In this document: piece after piece, positions 1 through 7,034 of the stretch | Layout: each line of letters starts with the position of its first letter | Numbering within the stretch: the stretch's first letter is position 1 | Assembly: GCF_019957155.1 (NCBI RefSeq) | Contig: NZ_JAIPME010000002.1 | Span: 1,054,001 to 1,118,000 of the forward strand | From: Anaerococcus murdochii | GTDB lineage: Bacteria; Bacillota; Clostridia; Tissierellales; Peptoniphilaceae | Direction: 5' to 3' | Length of the DNA stretch: 64,000 nt | Notes under the pieces: model-generated | Database searches by the model: none | What the model saw: the letters and a program-made list of their open reading frames with translations, nothing else | What the model was told of the DNA's origin: nothing | Position numbers and translations under genes: made by a program

Positions 1-14
1 GGAGAATTATTATT

Positions 15-1262
15 ATGAAAATGAATAAATTAGCAGCAGGTGCATTAGCACTAGCTCTAGGTCTTGGTGCAGTTGCTCCATCACTTGCAGCACAAAACGG
101 AACAGGAACAAATCTTGTTGAATCTCAATACAATGAAAAATTAGTTGAAGCTCAAAAATACTTTGAACAAAGAAATGAAGCTAGAAAAAAATCTCAAGCA
201 GCTAAAGAAAGATATGAAGCAGCTAAAAAAGCTGTAGAAGTATTAGAAAAGAAATATAAAGATCTTCCAGCTGATGAAAAAGAAACTACTCCTAAAACAT
301 CAAAAGAAATCCAAGATACAATTTCTGGTCCAACAGGATTAAAACAAAAAGCACAAGATGCAGCAGATGCAGTTGCAAAAGCTAAAAAAGATCTTGACGA
401 TAACAAAGATGATTCAAAAAAAGCAGGTTTTGAAACAGCTCTTGAAACTGCAAAAGATAATCTTAAGAAAGCTAACGCTGCTCTAGAAAAAGCAAACGCT
501 GACCTAGCTGAAGCTATCAAGAAAGAAAAAGAAGCTCTTCCAGAACTAGATAAAAACAAACTAGCTCCAAAAGCTCAAGCTTTAGTTGACCTTATGAAAG
601 CTCAAGAAGAATTATCAAACGCATACGCTGCATACGGTGTTGCTCTAGATAATGAAAGAGCTATCACAAAGAAATTCGATGATGAATATACTCTACTAAG
701 TGGATTTGCTAAAGATGCAAATGCAATCGTTGCAATCGAAAATGACAAAGTAGTTGTTAAACCAGCTAAACCAGCAGCTAAGAAAGACAACCTTGCTGAA
801 CTTAAGAGAGCAAAATCTGAAGCTGAAACAGCTATCAAAGCAGTTAAACTTCTAAAAGAACTTTCTCCAGAAAAGATCAAAAAAGTAGAAGCTAAACTTA
901 ACGCTTTAGTTGCTAAGAACGAAGCTCTTGTTAAAAAAGCTGACGCTAAAATCGCTGAACTTGAAAAAGTAGCTTTCATCGCTACAGCTTACGCTGATGA
1001 AGCTAAAGAAGATGACACAGACGCTTTAATCAAAGAATTAGACTCTACAACAAGCGAAATCAAAGATCTTATCAAAGATACACCAGAAGACAAAAAAGCT
1101 AACGAAGAAAAACCAGCTGAAAAACCAGCAGAAAAACCAGCTGAGAAAACACCATCTAAAAAAGCTGGTAACAACGCTAAAACAGGTATCGCAGGCATCG
1201 CAGGCGTAGCTGGTATCTTAGCAGCAGCTTCAGTTGCATACGCAGCAAGCAAAAGAGACTAA
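15..1262 (+). CDS. Secreted coiled-coil surface protein with xxKTG wall-anchor signal
   Basis: Seen: 415 residues with a signal peptide (residues 1-26, Lys-rich start, hydrophobic core, Ala-x-Ala end), then a long Ala/Lys/Glu-rich helical region with heptad-like spacing. Residues about 260-316 hold the helical module (key residues KLL...SPEK...LVAKNEALVKKA) also found at the C-termini of four other proteins in this window. A Pro/Lys/Glu repeat (EKPA units) follows, then NAKTG, a hydrophobic stretch and a Lys-Arg-Asp tail, as in sortase substrates. The start has an upstream GGAG. Codon use is strongly biased to GCT/GAA/AAA, which suggests high expression. Inference: a wall-anchored fibrous protein; the ligand is unknown. 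The promoter lies before the window. Confidence 0.85.
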   Translation: MKMNKLAAGALALALGLGAVAPSLAAQNGTGTNLVESQYNEKLVEAQKYFEQRNEARKKSQAAKERYEAAKKAVEVLEKKYKDLPADEKETTPKTSKEIQDTISGPTGLKQKAQDAADAVAKAKKDLDDNKDDSKKAGFETALETAKDNLKKANAALEKANADLAEAIKKEKEALPELDKNKLAPKAQALVDLMKAQEELSNAYAAYGVALDNERAITKKFDDEYTLLSGFAKDANAIVAIENDKVVVKPAKPAAKKDNLAELKRAKSEAETAIKAVKLLKELSPEKIKKVEAKLNALVAKNEALVKKADAKIAELEKVAFIATAYADEAKEDDTDALIKELDSTTSEIKDLIKDTPEDKKANEEKPAEKPAEKPAEKTPSKKAGNNAKTGIAGIAGVAGILAAASVAYAASKRD

Positions 1263-1284
1263 TTAATTTAGAATCTTAAGAATT

Positions 1285-1386
1285 GTCCAAAATAAGAGTG
1301 CACTCTTAGGACTTTTCTAAAAAATAAATACCCGGGTACTCACTTGACAAAAACCTTCCTTTTTAAAAAAGGGAGGTTTTTTTATT
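1285..1386 (+). terminator. Two successive terminator hairpins after the surface protein gene
   Basis: A palindrome TAAGAGTGCACTCTTA inside GTCC/GGAC arms is followed by TTTTC. About 40 bases on, a second hairpin (AAAACCT...AGGTTTT) ends in seven T. Both would stop transcription of the first gene. Confidence 0.7.
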
Positions 1387-1432
1387 CCACTAAAATCAAT
1401 TAAGGTTTAATATTGTCTTTATCTTTTATATT

Positions 1433-1795
1433 ATTTCAGTCATTGACATAACTGCTTCGTACCAAGGGGGACCCCTGGGGAACGTTTCGCACGTTCCCGC
1501 TATCGGGTCCCCCTTAAACCCCCTTCCGTTACCCCCTCCGGGCGACCCCTCGCGGGGGATAAGGGGTTTGCCTTCGGCAAACTATTGGTATGGGGGTTAC
1601 CTTGTTTTAGATAGTTGTTATCCTAACTGATTTATAATCACATATTGCTAAAAACTAATAACTCGCTAAAGCTCAAACAATTAGTTTTCTTAACGCAATC
1701 TGTGATTATAAATAATCTTAATATTTAGAAATTAATTCCCACAGTATAAAAAGTTCCAAGGCTCGTTTGCCTTTCGCCAAACATTGCTAGAAAGA
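1433..1795 (+). repeat. Modular structured repeat, copy 1 (forward)
   Basis: Left end has a small AGT/ACT stem followed by GCTTCGTA. Next come a nested GC-rich hairpin (GGGACCCC...GGGTCCC outside, GGGAACGT/ACGTTCCC inside), the conserved strand CCTTCCGTTAC, a GTTTGCC/GGCAAAC hairpin, then a long stem ATAATCACA (1634-1642) with TGTGATTAT (1701-1709) around a conserved AACTCGCTAAAGCTC loop, and a final Gly-like stem GTTTGCC...GCCAAAC. No open reading frame. It belongs to the family also at 2400, 4838, 5530, 13405, 13900, 18418 and 59325. Confidence 0.8.
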
Positions 1796-1890
1796 TACCT
1801 AAATCCTACAGTGCCGTCCCGACAAAGGCCGCAGGCCGCCGAGGGACCTTATAAACTCAGGACCAGAATATTCGAAGTGACACCCCATAC

Positions 1891-2030
1891 TTGAAAACTA
1901 GGCCAAAATGATATAATTATCTTAAGAGAAGCCACCTCTTACAAAAGCTCTTGGTTTTGGCCAGGGAAATTATATATGCTAAGATTCATCAATAGGATCA
2001 AAAAAGACGAGCCTGCCTGCTCGTCTTTTT
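1891..2030 (+). ncRNA. Putative small RNA ending in a duplicated terminator hairpin
   Basis: A promoter-like pair TTGAAA (1891-1896) and TATAAT (1912-1917, 15-base spacer) precedes about 107 bases ending in the hairpin AAAAAGACGAGC/GCTCGTCTTTTT (2000-2030). Nearly the same hairpin ends the antisense RNA of the toxin-like locus 170 bases downstream. A small stem AAGAG/CTCTT lies near the 5' end. No credible reading frame is present. It may be a decayed or divergent sister of the antitoxin RNA, or an independent small RNA. Confidence 0.4.
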
Positions 2031-2103
2031 CGATAACATATAAGCGTGCTTATATAATGATGTTGAATTTAATTGATTTATTTTAAGAATAAGTTGAAAT
2101 GAG

Positions 2104-2204
2104 TTGAAAAATTATTGATAATTGGTATATTAATATTAACCATGAGTTCTATTACAATGCATGGAATAACCAAAAAAAGACGAGCCCGCATGCTCGTCTT
2201 TTTT
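2104..2204 (+). ncRNA. Putative antisense antitoxin RNA of type I toxin-like locus 1
   Basis: Promoter TTGAAA (2104-2109), 16-base spacer, TATATT (2126-2131); the predicted start near 2138 gives an RNA of about 66 nt ending at the hairpin 2172-2204. Its 5' end carries ATGAGTTCTATTA (2142-2154), repeated exactly at 2290-2302 inside the opposing toxin-like gene, so the RNA is complementary to codons 3-7 of that mRNA. The convergent layout with a shared bidirectional terminator and direct repeats is that of the enterococcal par (fst/RNA II) locus. Function is inferred. Confidence 0.6.
2172..2204. terminator. Bidirectional terminator shared by toxin-like mRNA and antisense RNA
   Basis: AAAAAAGACGAGC, a six-base loop, then GCTCGTCTTTTTT: A- and T-flanked on both sides, so it can work in both directions between the two convergent transcripts. 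Confidence 0.75.
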
Positions 2205-2207
2205 GTG

Positions 2208-2309
2208 CTAATTATCATCGCTGTTATTTAGCTTTCCATCTAGCCACTTGCACAAGTAGTAACCAACTACTTGTGCTATGATGGATACAATGAGTTCTAT
2301 TATTAACAT
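2208..2309 (-). CDS. Small membrane peptide, toxin-like (33 aa), locus 1
   Basis: Seen: 33 codons, ATG preceded by a near-perfect ribosome site (AGGAGGTGAT). The peptide has one hydrophobic helix (MLIIELIVSIIAQVVGYY) followed by a polar tail with CKWLDG. A 31-residue relative at 45460-45555 shares the YY-x-CKWLDG block. A -10 box TATAAT lies at 2353-2358 on the minus strand and a CCCAC/GTGGG hairpin sits in the leader. Known: single-helix peptides of about 30 residues controlled by convergent antisense RNAs are type I toxins (Fst/Ldr superfamily) or holin-like. Inference: a membrane-acting toxin whose translation is blocked by the antisense RNA. Alternative: a regulatory membrane peptide. Coding is well supported by the conserved paralogue; the function is not proven. 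Confidence 0.7.
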   Translation of the reverse strand: MLIIELIVSIIAQVVGYYLCKWLDGKLNNSDDN

Positions 2310-2399
2310 GAAATCACCTCCTCCCACCCTGTGGGCCGATGATAACACGTATATTATACTTTATTTATTTTATTTTTATATATTGTTAGTATTTTAAAA

Positions 2400-2724
2400 T
2401 CCCAAGCCGCCGTGAAGAAAATTGCACTGACAGTAATTTACGAATAAAAGCATTATAAATACTGTGAACCAATCTTTAAACATAAAACACAAGTCAGACG
2501 AGATTGCAATTTTTAGGAGGCTTGGGATTTTTAAAAGTTTGGATAATAATATTCTCAAACAGCGGCTCCTCCATACCAATACGTTTGCCGAAGGCAAACT
2601 CCTTATCCCCCGAGAGGGGTCGCCTGGAGGGTGTAACGGAAGGGGTTTAAGGGGACCCGATGGGGGAACGTGCGGAACGTTCCTCTGGGGTCCCCTTTGA
2701 ACGGAGCAGCCACGTAATTGGCTG
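2400..2724 (-). repeat. Modular structured repeat, copy 2 (reverse)
   Basis: Read on the minus strand it starts with a GCCA/TGGC stem and GCTCCGTT, then the nested hairpin with GGAACGT arms, the CCTTCCGTTAC strand, the GTTTGCC/GGCAAAC hairpin, and a long stem AATCCCAAGCC/GGCTTGGGATT whose apical part is enlarged by about 100 bases relative to copy 1. Together with copy 1 it brackets the toxin-like locus as an inverted pair. The apparent frames across it are not coding. Confidence 0.75.
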
Positions 2725-2744
2725 AGATTATTTTTATGATACAT

Positions 2745-2759
2745 TTAATCTCGGATTAA
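2745..2759. repeat. Short palindrome TTAATC-tcg-GATTAA
   Basis: One of a set of 15-17 base palindromes with a three-base centre that flank the outer ends of the large repeats. Others are at 4662, 4778, 6040, 6069, 13342, 13371, 14310, 18364 and 59280. Arm sequences vary but stay complementary. Confidence 0.65.
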
Positions 2760-2763
2760 CAGC

Positions 2764-2933
2764 TAAGGAACGTAATCTTTTTACAATCAATGCTCCTATT
2801 CGTCGCATCGCTTATAAAAAATTACATAAGGTTTTTCATAAATTTCTGCTGCGGTGCTTTGCACCTTGAGAAATTTTGAAAACCGTAAAAACTTTGCCTA
2901 CAAAGTTTTTACTACCATTAATCTCGGACGAAA
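2764..2933. repeat. Second structured repeat family, copy A (about 170 bp)
   Basis: About 95 percent identical by eye to 14329-14497. It contains GTAAAAACTTTG/CAAAGTTTTTAC (12-bp stem, loop differs between copies), AAATTTCT/AGAAATTT enclosing GGTGC/GCACC, and a GTAAT...ATTAC stem. It lies between the outer palindrome of the large repeat and the promoter of the next gene (TATAAT at about 2949). No coding frame. Confidence 0.7.
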
Positions 2934-2977
2934 TAAAGATTAGGGTATAATAAAGTATTATCAAGAAAGGAAATTTT

Positions 2978-3649
2978 ATGGATTATTTTTTTAGGACTAC
3001 TCCCGACGCTGGTTTTACTTTTAATATGCATTTGGTGCGTTTGGGGCTTGTTTTATTTTTATTTGTTATATATCAATTCAGGAAGCAGGACTGGCTTTTG
3101 AAACTTTTGCTTGTGGCTAGTGTGGTTTTGCAGGGGATTTTGTATTTTTGGTACACTCTTGATCACGATTTGTGGCTTTTGGAGGGGCTGCCTTTGTATC
3201 ATTGCAGGATTGCGGGGATTTGTTTGCCGATTGCTTTCCTTTTGAAGAAGGAAAAGTCTATGGCTTTTTTTGCGGATTTGGCTTTGGTGGGGACTTTGGT
3301 GGCTTTTGCCGTGCCAGACCCTTCGAAATTTGCCTGGCCTCATGTTACCAATCTGACCTATATTCTTAACCACTATGTCCTTATGGCTTGTGGTTTGCTT
3401 GTGACTGTGAACCGTCCAAAAAGCTTGACTTTTAAGGAGCTTGGTCTAGCTTCATTGGCTATGAACTCTGTAATTTTTGCTATAGATTTGGCCCTTGGCG
3501 CAAATTATGGTTATTTAACAAGGGTGCCGATAGCATTTTTCGACTTCGTTCCCGTGCCTCTAGTTTTCCTCATTATGACCATTCTAATCGTCATCGCACT
3601 TTATTTGGTGGAGATTTTGAAGAAAAAATTCGGGACATTTGCGGCTTAA
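2978..3649 (+). CDS. YwaF-like (TIGR02206 family) integral membrane protein
   Basis: 223 residues with six or more predicted membrane helices. The block LPLYHCRI near residue 76 and NYGYL near residue 175 are typical of the YwaF/TIGR02206 family of small membrane proteins of unknown function. ATG is preceded by AGAAAGG and a TATAAT box about 25 bases further up. Monocistronic between repeat elements. The coding strand is unusually T- and G-rich, partly because of its hydrophobic content. No enzymatic residues can be argued. Confidence 0.75.
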   Translation: MDYFFRTTPDAGFTFNMHLVRLGLVLFLFVIYQFRKQDWLLKLLLVASVVLQGILYFWYTLDHDLWLLEGLPLYHCRIAGICLPIAFLLKKEKSMAFFADLALVGTLVAFAVPDPSKFAWPHVTNLTYILNHYVLMACGLLVTVNRPKSLTFKELGLASLAMNSVIFAIDLALGANYGYLTRVPIAFFDFVPVPLVFLIMTILIVIALYLVEILKKKFGTFAA

Positions 3650-3707
3650 TTTCTATATATAATTAGCCGGCTAAAAAATTTATAGAAAGGAGAATGAGGC
3701 ATTCTTT

Positions 3708-3884
3708 CTATTTAAAATCGAGAAAAACAAGGTTTTTGCCTTTATAAACAAAATTTGCCCTGGCTTGGTCTAGGGCTTTTTTTGTAGGATTTTTAAGGGC
3801 AAGGACAAAGATTTTTTTCTTTTTTAATTCTTGCCAGCTTTGATATTTGCTAGCGATAAAGAAAGGCCAGCAAGTTTTTTGCCT
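3708..3884 (-). pseudogene. Possible C-terminal gene remnant (unidentified)
   Basis: On the minus strand about 58 codons stay open and read like protein (key residues WPFF, QSWQEL, FVLALKNP, NLVFLDFK) down to a TAG at 3708-3710. There is no start codon or ribosome site, and the frame is closed upstream by a stop. It may be the 3' end of a gene lost at the YwaF/lysin junction, or chance in an A-rich strand. I do not recognise the family. Confidence 0.25.
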
Positions 3885-3894
3885 CTATGTTAGT

Positions 3895-4008
3895 ATGGAC
3901 ATTGTTGATTTAATTTCACAAGTAGGTTTCCCGATTGTTATGAATCTCATTTTGATTGTTCAGATTAATGGCAAGCTTGATGAGATTTTGAGGGAGATTA
4001 AGAAGTAG
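3895..4008 (+). CDS. YvrJ-like small membrane peptide, holin candidate (37 aa)
   Basis: 37 residues: MDIVDLISQ, then VGFPIVMNLILIVQI as a single membrane helix, then a charged tail with GKLDEI. The VGFPI block followed by a Gly-Lys-Leu amphipathic tail is the signature of the YvrJ family (PF12841), short peptides often found next to phage lysins. The stop is 7 bases before the lysin start and the lysin ribosome site overlaps the end of this gene, so the two are probably cotranslated. Inference: holin or regulator partner of the lysin. The upstream ribosome site is weak. Confidence 0.7.
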   Translation: MDIVDLISQVGFPIVMNLILIVQINGKLDEILREIKK

Positions 4009-4015
4009 GAGGATT

Positions 4016-4675
4016 ATGACTAGAGAAAAAATGATTGATTTCGCCCTCTCCAAGGTGGGGAGGGTGGGCTATTCGATGGCCTATCCAGCGAGGCTTGGGC
4101 CAAGGTTTTATGATTGCTCGTCCTTTGTTTATTACGCTTTGATTGCGGGCGGATTTTTGCCAAGAGTGACTCTTATCGGCAATACCGAGAGTCTTTATAA
4201 GCTTAAGGGCAAGGTTTTTGAGGAAATTTATTCCTATGAAGATGTGAGGCGTGGGGATATTTTTATAAGGGGAATCGAGGGTAGGTCCGCTGGTGCGGGT
4301 GGCCATACAGGGATTTTCCTGGCTAAGGATAAGATTATCCATTGCTCTTATAGGGCAAATGGGGTTTCAATCCAAGATATGGAAAGAGGCCTCGGTTTTG
4401 TCCTTGACCGCAAAAGGTCGGCTAGAGAAAGGTATTTTAGGCCGATTGATAGGAGGATGAGCCAAGAGAGGATAATTGATAAGATAGGAATGGCGATTAT
4501 AAGAGTTGCAACAAATGTGAGACACGCCCCAAGTGTCTACGCACCAATTGTGGCAGTCTACTACCCCGGAGCAAAAGTCTACTACGATAGACTTGTGGAG
4601 GCCGAGGGGTATTTGTGGGGGTCATATATTGGGAGAGATTCGGGAAAAAGAAGGTATTTTGCTTATCCAAGATAA
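4016..4675 (+). CDS. Phage-type peptidoglycan hydrolase (NlpC/P60-like amidase plus SH3-like domain)
   Basis: 219 residues. The N-terminal domain (about 1-140) has the Cys of YDCSSF (residue about 36), the His of GGHTG (about 94) and a later His (IIHCSY) as the expected Cys-His catalytic set of the Amidase_5/NlpC-P60 type. The C-terminal 70 residues (IIRVATNVRHAPS...) look like a bacterial SH3 wall-binding domain. There is no signal peptide, as for a holin-dependent endolysin. GGAGG precedes ATG. With the YvrJ-like peptide it forms an isolated lysis pair with no capsid, tail or integrase genes nearby: a phage remnant or domesticated lysis cassette. The stop codon lies inside a palindrome (4662-4676). 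Confidence 0.8.
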   Translation: MTREKMIDFALSKVGRVGYSMAYPARLGPRFYDCSSFVYYALIAGGFLPRVTLIGNTESLYKLKGKVFEEIYSYEDVRRGDIFIRGIEGRSAGAGGHTGIFLAKDKIIHCSYRANGVSIQDMERGLGFVLDRKRSARERYFRPIDRRMSQERIIDKIGMAIIRVATNVRHAPSVYAPIVAVYYPGAKVYYDRLVEAEGYLWGSYIGRDSGKRRYFAYPR

Positions 4676-4724
4676 GTTATTATTTTTCCAATCCGGGATT
4701 GGATACCATATTATATAAATGTTC

Positions 4725-4770
4725 AAGGTCATTAACATGACCCCTCCGTTTATAGGGGGAACCCAAGATT
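4725..4770 (+). repeat. Truncated left end of the modular repeat
   Basis: GGTCATTAACATGACC followed by CCTCCGTT and GGGGGAACCC matches the first 45 bases of the copy at 13405, then stops. A solitary end fragment, followed by TATCCTAGATAAA and TATCTAGGATTTTT hairpin sequences. Confidence 0.6.
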
Positions 4771-4837
4771 GGATTTTTTTATCCTAGATAAATTATATTT
4801 TTATCTAGGATTTTTTATTTTATCTTTTATAATTTCT

Positions 4838-5260
4838 TAGCCATTCACATGGCTGCTCCGTAAAAAGGGGAGCCCTAGGGAACGTTTCGCACGTTCCCTC
4901 ATCGGCTCCCCTTAAACCCCTTCCGTTACACCCTCCGGGCGACCCCTCTCGGGGGACAGGGAGTTTGCCTTCGGCAAACTATTAATATATAGGAGCCCTT
5001 GTTTTAGTTGGACCATCTTCAAACTTTTTTGACATTCAGTCGGCTAAAATTTGATAACTCGCTTCGCTCAGACAATCAAATTTTTTGACGCCTCCTTCAT
5101 TTACAAAAATACTTAAGTTTTGGATTAAGGTGTTCGTTTTATTGAGGTGTTTACGAATGTATGACCAGAGCTCATCCGTATTTGGACTAGGAGATTTCTC
5201 CACTCGCTTCGCTCGGTCGAAACGAGGGTTGTTACTCAATCTTGGTTTCAAAGTATTTAG
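4838..5260 (+). repeat. Modular structured repeat, copy 3 (forward)
   Basis: Begins with GCCAT/ATGGC and GCTCCGTA, then GGGGAGCC...GGCTCCCC around GGGAACGT/ACGTTCCC, the CCTTCCGTTAC strand, GTTTGCC/GGCAAAC, and a stem AAAATTTGAT/ATCAAATTTT around AACTCGCTTCGCTCAGAC. A tail module with CGAATGTATGA...GGACTAGGAG and ATTTCTCCACTCGC/CGAAACGAG follows. It forms an inverted pair with copy 4. Confidence 0.75.
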
Positions 5261-5264
5261 ATAA

Positions 5265-5525
5265 TTGTAATAATAATATTAATTTAAAACTTTGGGAAGT
5301 AGTACGAAGCTTCATACCTCGCTTCGACCGTAGTGGAGAAGCCTCTGGCCACCTGTATATAACCAATATGGTACGGGTGTCTTGATAATTTTAGGATGAG
5401 GCCTTGATTTTATAAACGTCTCCCGAATGTATGAGTAGATCTCATACGTATTTGGACTAGGAGGTCCCTGTCTCACCGAGCCGACGGGCTTGCTTTCGTT
5501 CGGGACGAGGGAGGGTGTGGTGGTT
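5265..5525. repeat. Tail modules between repeat copies 3 and 4
   Basis: A second copy of the tail module (CGAATGTATGAGTAGATC, CGTATTTGGACTAGGAG) lies about 300 bases after the first (5151-5192). In this copy GTATGAG/CTCATAC is a perfect stem. It is followed by CACCGAGCCGACGGGC, also seen inverted at 5696 and 5880 and at 59433. No gene is visible here. Confidence 0.55.
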
Positions 5526-5529
5526 CTGA

Positions 5530-6011
5530 CATTTTCTTAAAATAGTATTTTAATTCTTATTCAAAGAGTAATACCCATTTAGCAATGTTTGGCAAAAGCC
5601 AAACGAGCCTGGAAAACTCTGGAACATCGAGACCAATTCTCCTTTTTATCGGGTAAAGATTTCTAATAGAAAGCCCCGTTAAGAAAACTGATGGCAAGCC
5701 CGTCCGGCTCGTGGAGGACTGAGGCAAAGCCGAGTTATCAGTTTTTAGGGGCTTGAATATTAGAAATCAGTGGGGATATACAAATACTAATACAAGGATA
5801 TTATCTCTACTAAAAAAAGCTTGCGATAAGCAAGCTTCATTATCCGCACTCCGCTTAAGGAGTCGCTCGGGGGTGTAGGTCTCCACGAGCCGACGGGCTA
5901 TTCCGGGATTTAAGGGGAGGCGGGTGAGGGACAATTTGCCCAGCGGCCGAGAGCGGCGGAAGGTCCCTTAGCGTCCCTCCCGATTACGAAGCAGTTATGT
6001 CAATGACTGGG
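5530..6011 (-). repeat. Modular structured repeat, copy 4 (reverse)
   Basis: Read on the minus strand: CAGTCATTGACATAACTG and CTTCGTAAT at the left end (same end as copy 1), a variant GC-rich hairpin block with GGGACC and GGCCGAGAGCGG strands shared with the copy at 59325, an AAGCTTGC/GCAAGCTT hairpin replacing GTTTGCC/GGCAAAC, a long GATTTCTAAT/ATTAGAAATC stem, and the final GTTTGGC/GCCAAAC hairpin. The loop of the third domain carries an insert with AGCCCGTCCGGCTCGTGGAG. Not coding. Confidence 0.75.
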
Positions 6012-6039
6012 AAAATATATAAAATAATAGAAAAAATAA

Positions 6040-6103
6040 CTTATCTTGGATAAGAAAAAGAAAGATTGTTTCGTCTCGGACGAAATCAAGAATGGGGTAT
6101 AAT
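6040..6103 (+). promoter_or_regulatory. Palindromes CTTATC-ttg-GATAAG and TTTCGTC-tcg-GACGAAA before a TATAAT box
   Basis: The two palindromes (6040-6054, 6069-6085) are followed by GGGGTATAAT (-10 at 6098-6103). The spacing places the second palindrome over the -35 region of the next gene. The same GACGAAAT...GGGTATAAT arrangement precedes the gene at 2978, so this promoter may be supplied or controlled by the repeat edge. Confidence 0.45.
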
Positions 6104-6154
6104 ATTAGTAAGTATTAATTGTTTCCTAGTTGATTTTACAAGAAAGGGTTTGTT

Positions 6155-6940
6155 ATGAATAAGAAGCTTAGAGTTTTATCACTTGCTATGAGTTTGGCTT
6201 TGGTTGGGCCTTCTTTGGCTTTTGGGGCTGAGGGTGATCTTGATATTAGGATTAAGGCGCTTGACCGTGAGATTAGTGAGCTTGAGAGCCAGGTTGAGGC
6301 TATTGAGGAGACTTTTTCTAAGGTGAATAAGTCTTCTCGTGCCTATGTGAATAAGTCTGGCAAGTATGTTTCTAACAAAGATGCAATTTCTGAGCATTTG
6401 CTTTCTGTTTCTAGTAAGCTTGATGAGTATGTGGCTAATGTGACTCCTTCTTTGGAGCAGCCTATGCTTGGGGTTTATCTTCTTAATGGGGCAAATTTGA
6501 ATGGGGTTAGGATTCGTCCTAGGAATGCCAATGACCTTTATAAGTATCTTAAGGGATATTTTGTGATGAAGGATGGGGTGAATAAGGCGGCTTACGATGA
6601 GCTTTTGGTTGACTATGTCAATGCCATTGCTGAGTCTGTTACTAGGGATAATCTTGATAAGGCCAACGAGGTCCTTGTTGAAAAGATTAAGGAGAAGAGT
6701 CTTGCCCTTGAATTGGCTAAGGCTAAGCGCAAGAGTTTGCTTAAGATTAGGGATAGGAGCAAAATTGATAACCTTAAGAGGGCTATTTCTGATGCTGAGA
6801 CTACCATTGCCGCTTGCAAACAGCTTATTGATTTGGCGCCTAATAAGGTGGCCGATGTGAGGGATAAGCTCGATACTTTGATGGCAAACCAGGAAAATTT
6901 GATTAGGAAGGGTAGAGTCTTACTTGCCAAGTACGAATAA
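6155..6940 (+). CDS. Secreted helical protein with shared C-terminal module
   Basis: 261 residues; signal peptide to about residue 24 (LALVGPSLAFGA), a coiled-coil segment (about 28-70), a middle region with AYVNKSGKY, and the shared helical module at residues about 207-261 (LKRAISDAET...DLAPNKVADVR). No wall anchor or lipobox, so it is probably released or held by partners. AAGAAAGGG precedes ATG. Codon use (many GTG, TTG, AAG, GGG) differs clearly from its paralogues at 10597 and 11622, suggesting separate ancestry or strand-mutational history. It is first in a run of five secreted proteins. No known function. Confidence 0.8.
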   Translation: MNKKLRVLSLAMSLALVGPSLAFGAEGDLDIRIKALDREISELESQVEAIEETFSKVNKSSRAYVNKSGKYVSNKDAISEHLLSVSSKLDEYVANVTPSLEQPMLGVYLLNGANLNGVRIRPRNANDLYKYLKGYFVMKDGVNKAAYDELLVDYVNAIAESVTRDNLDKANEVLVEKIKEKSLALELAKAKRKSLLKIRDRSKIDNLKRAISDAETTIAACKQLIDLAPNKVADVRDKLDTLMANQENLIRKGRVLLAKYE

Positions 6941-6970
6941 GCCTTGTAAGTATTGAAATCTAGGTATTTG

Positions 6971-6999
6971 TTGACAAGAATGCCCAGATATATTATAAT
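6971..6999 (+). promoter_or_regulatory. Sigma-A promoter of the 974-residue surface protein
   Basis: TTGACA (6971-6976), 17-base spacer, TATAAT (6994-6999), 35 bases before the start codon: a consensus promoter that separates the downstream genes from the gene at 6155. Confidence 0.8.
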
Positions 7000-7034
7000 T
7001 AGGCTAACAGGCTTATGATTGTGGGGAGATAGAT

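Noticed and set aside
2394..2744. Open frames of 78-116 codons on both strands
   Set aside because: They lie over repeat copy 2, have no ribosome sites, and their translations reflect hairpin arms (Pro/Arg/Gly-rich).
4016..4675. Start of a full prophage
   Set aside because: No structural, replication or integrase genes within the surrounding 10 kb.
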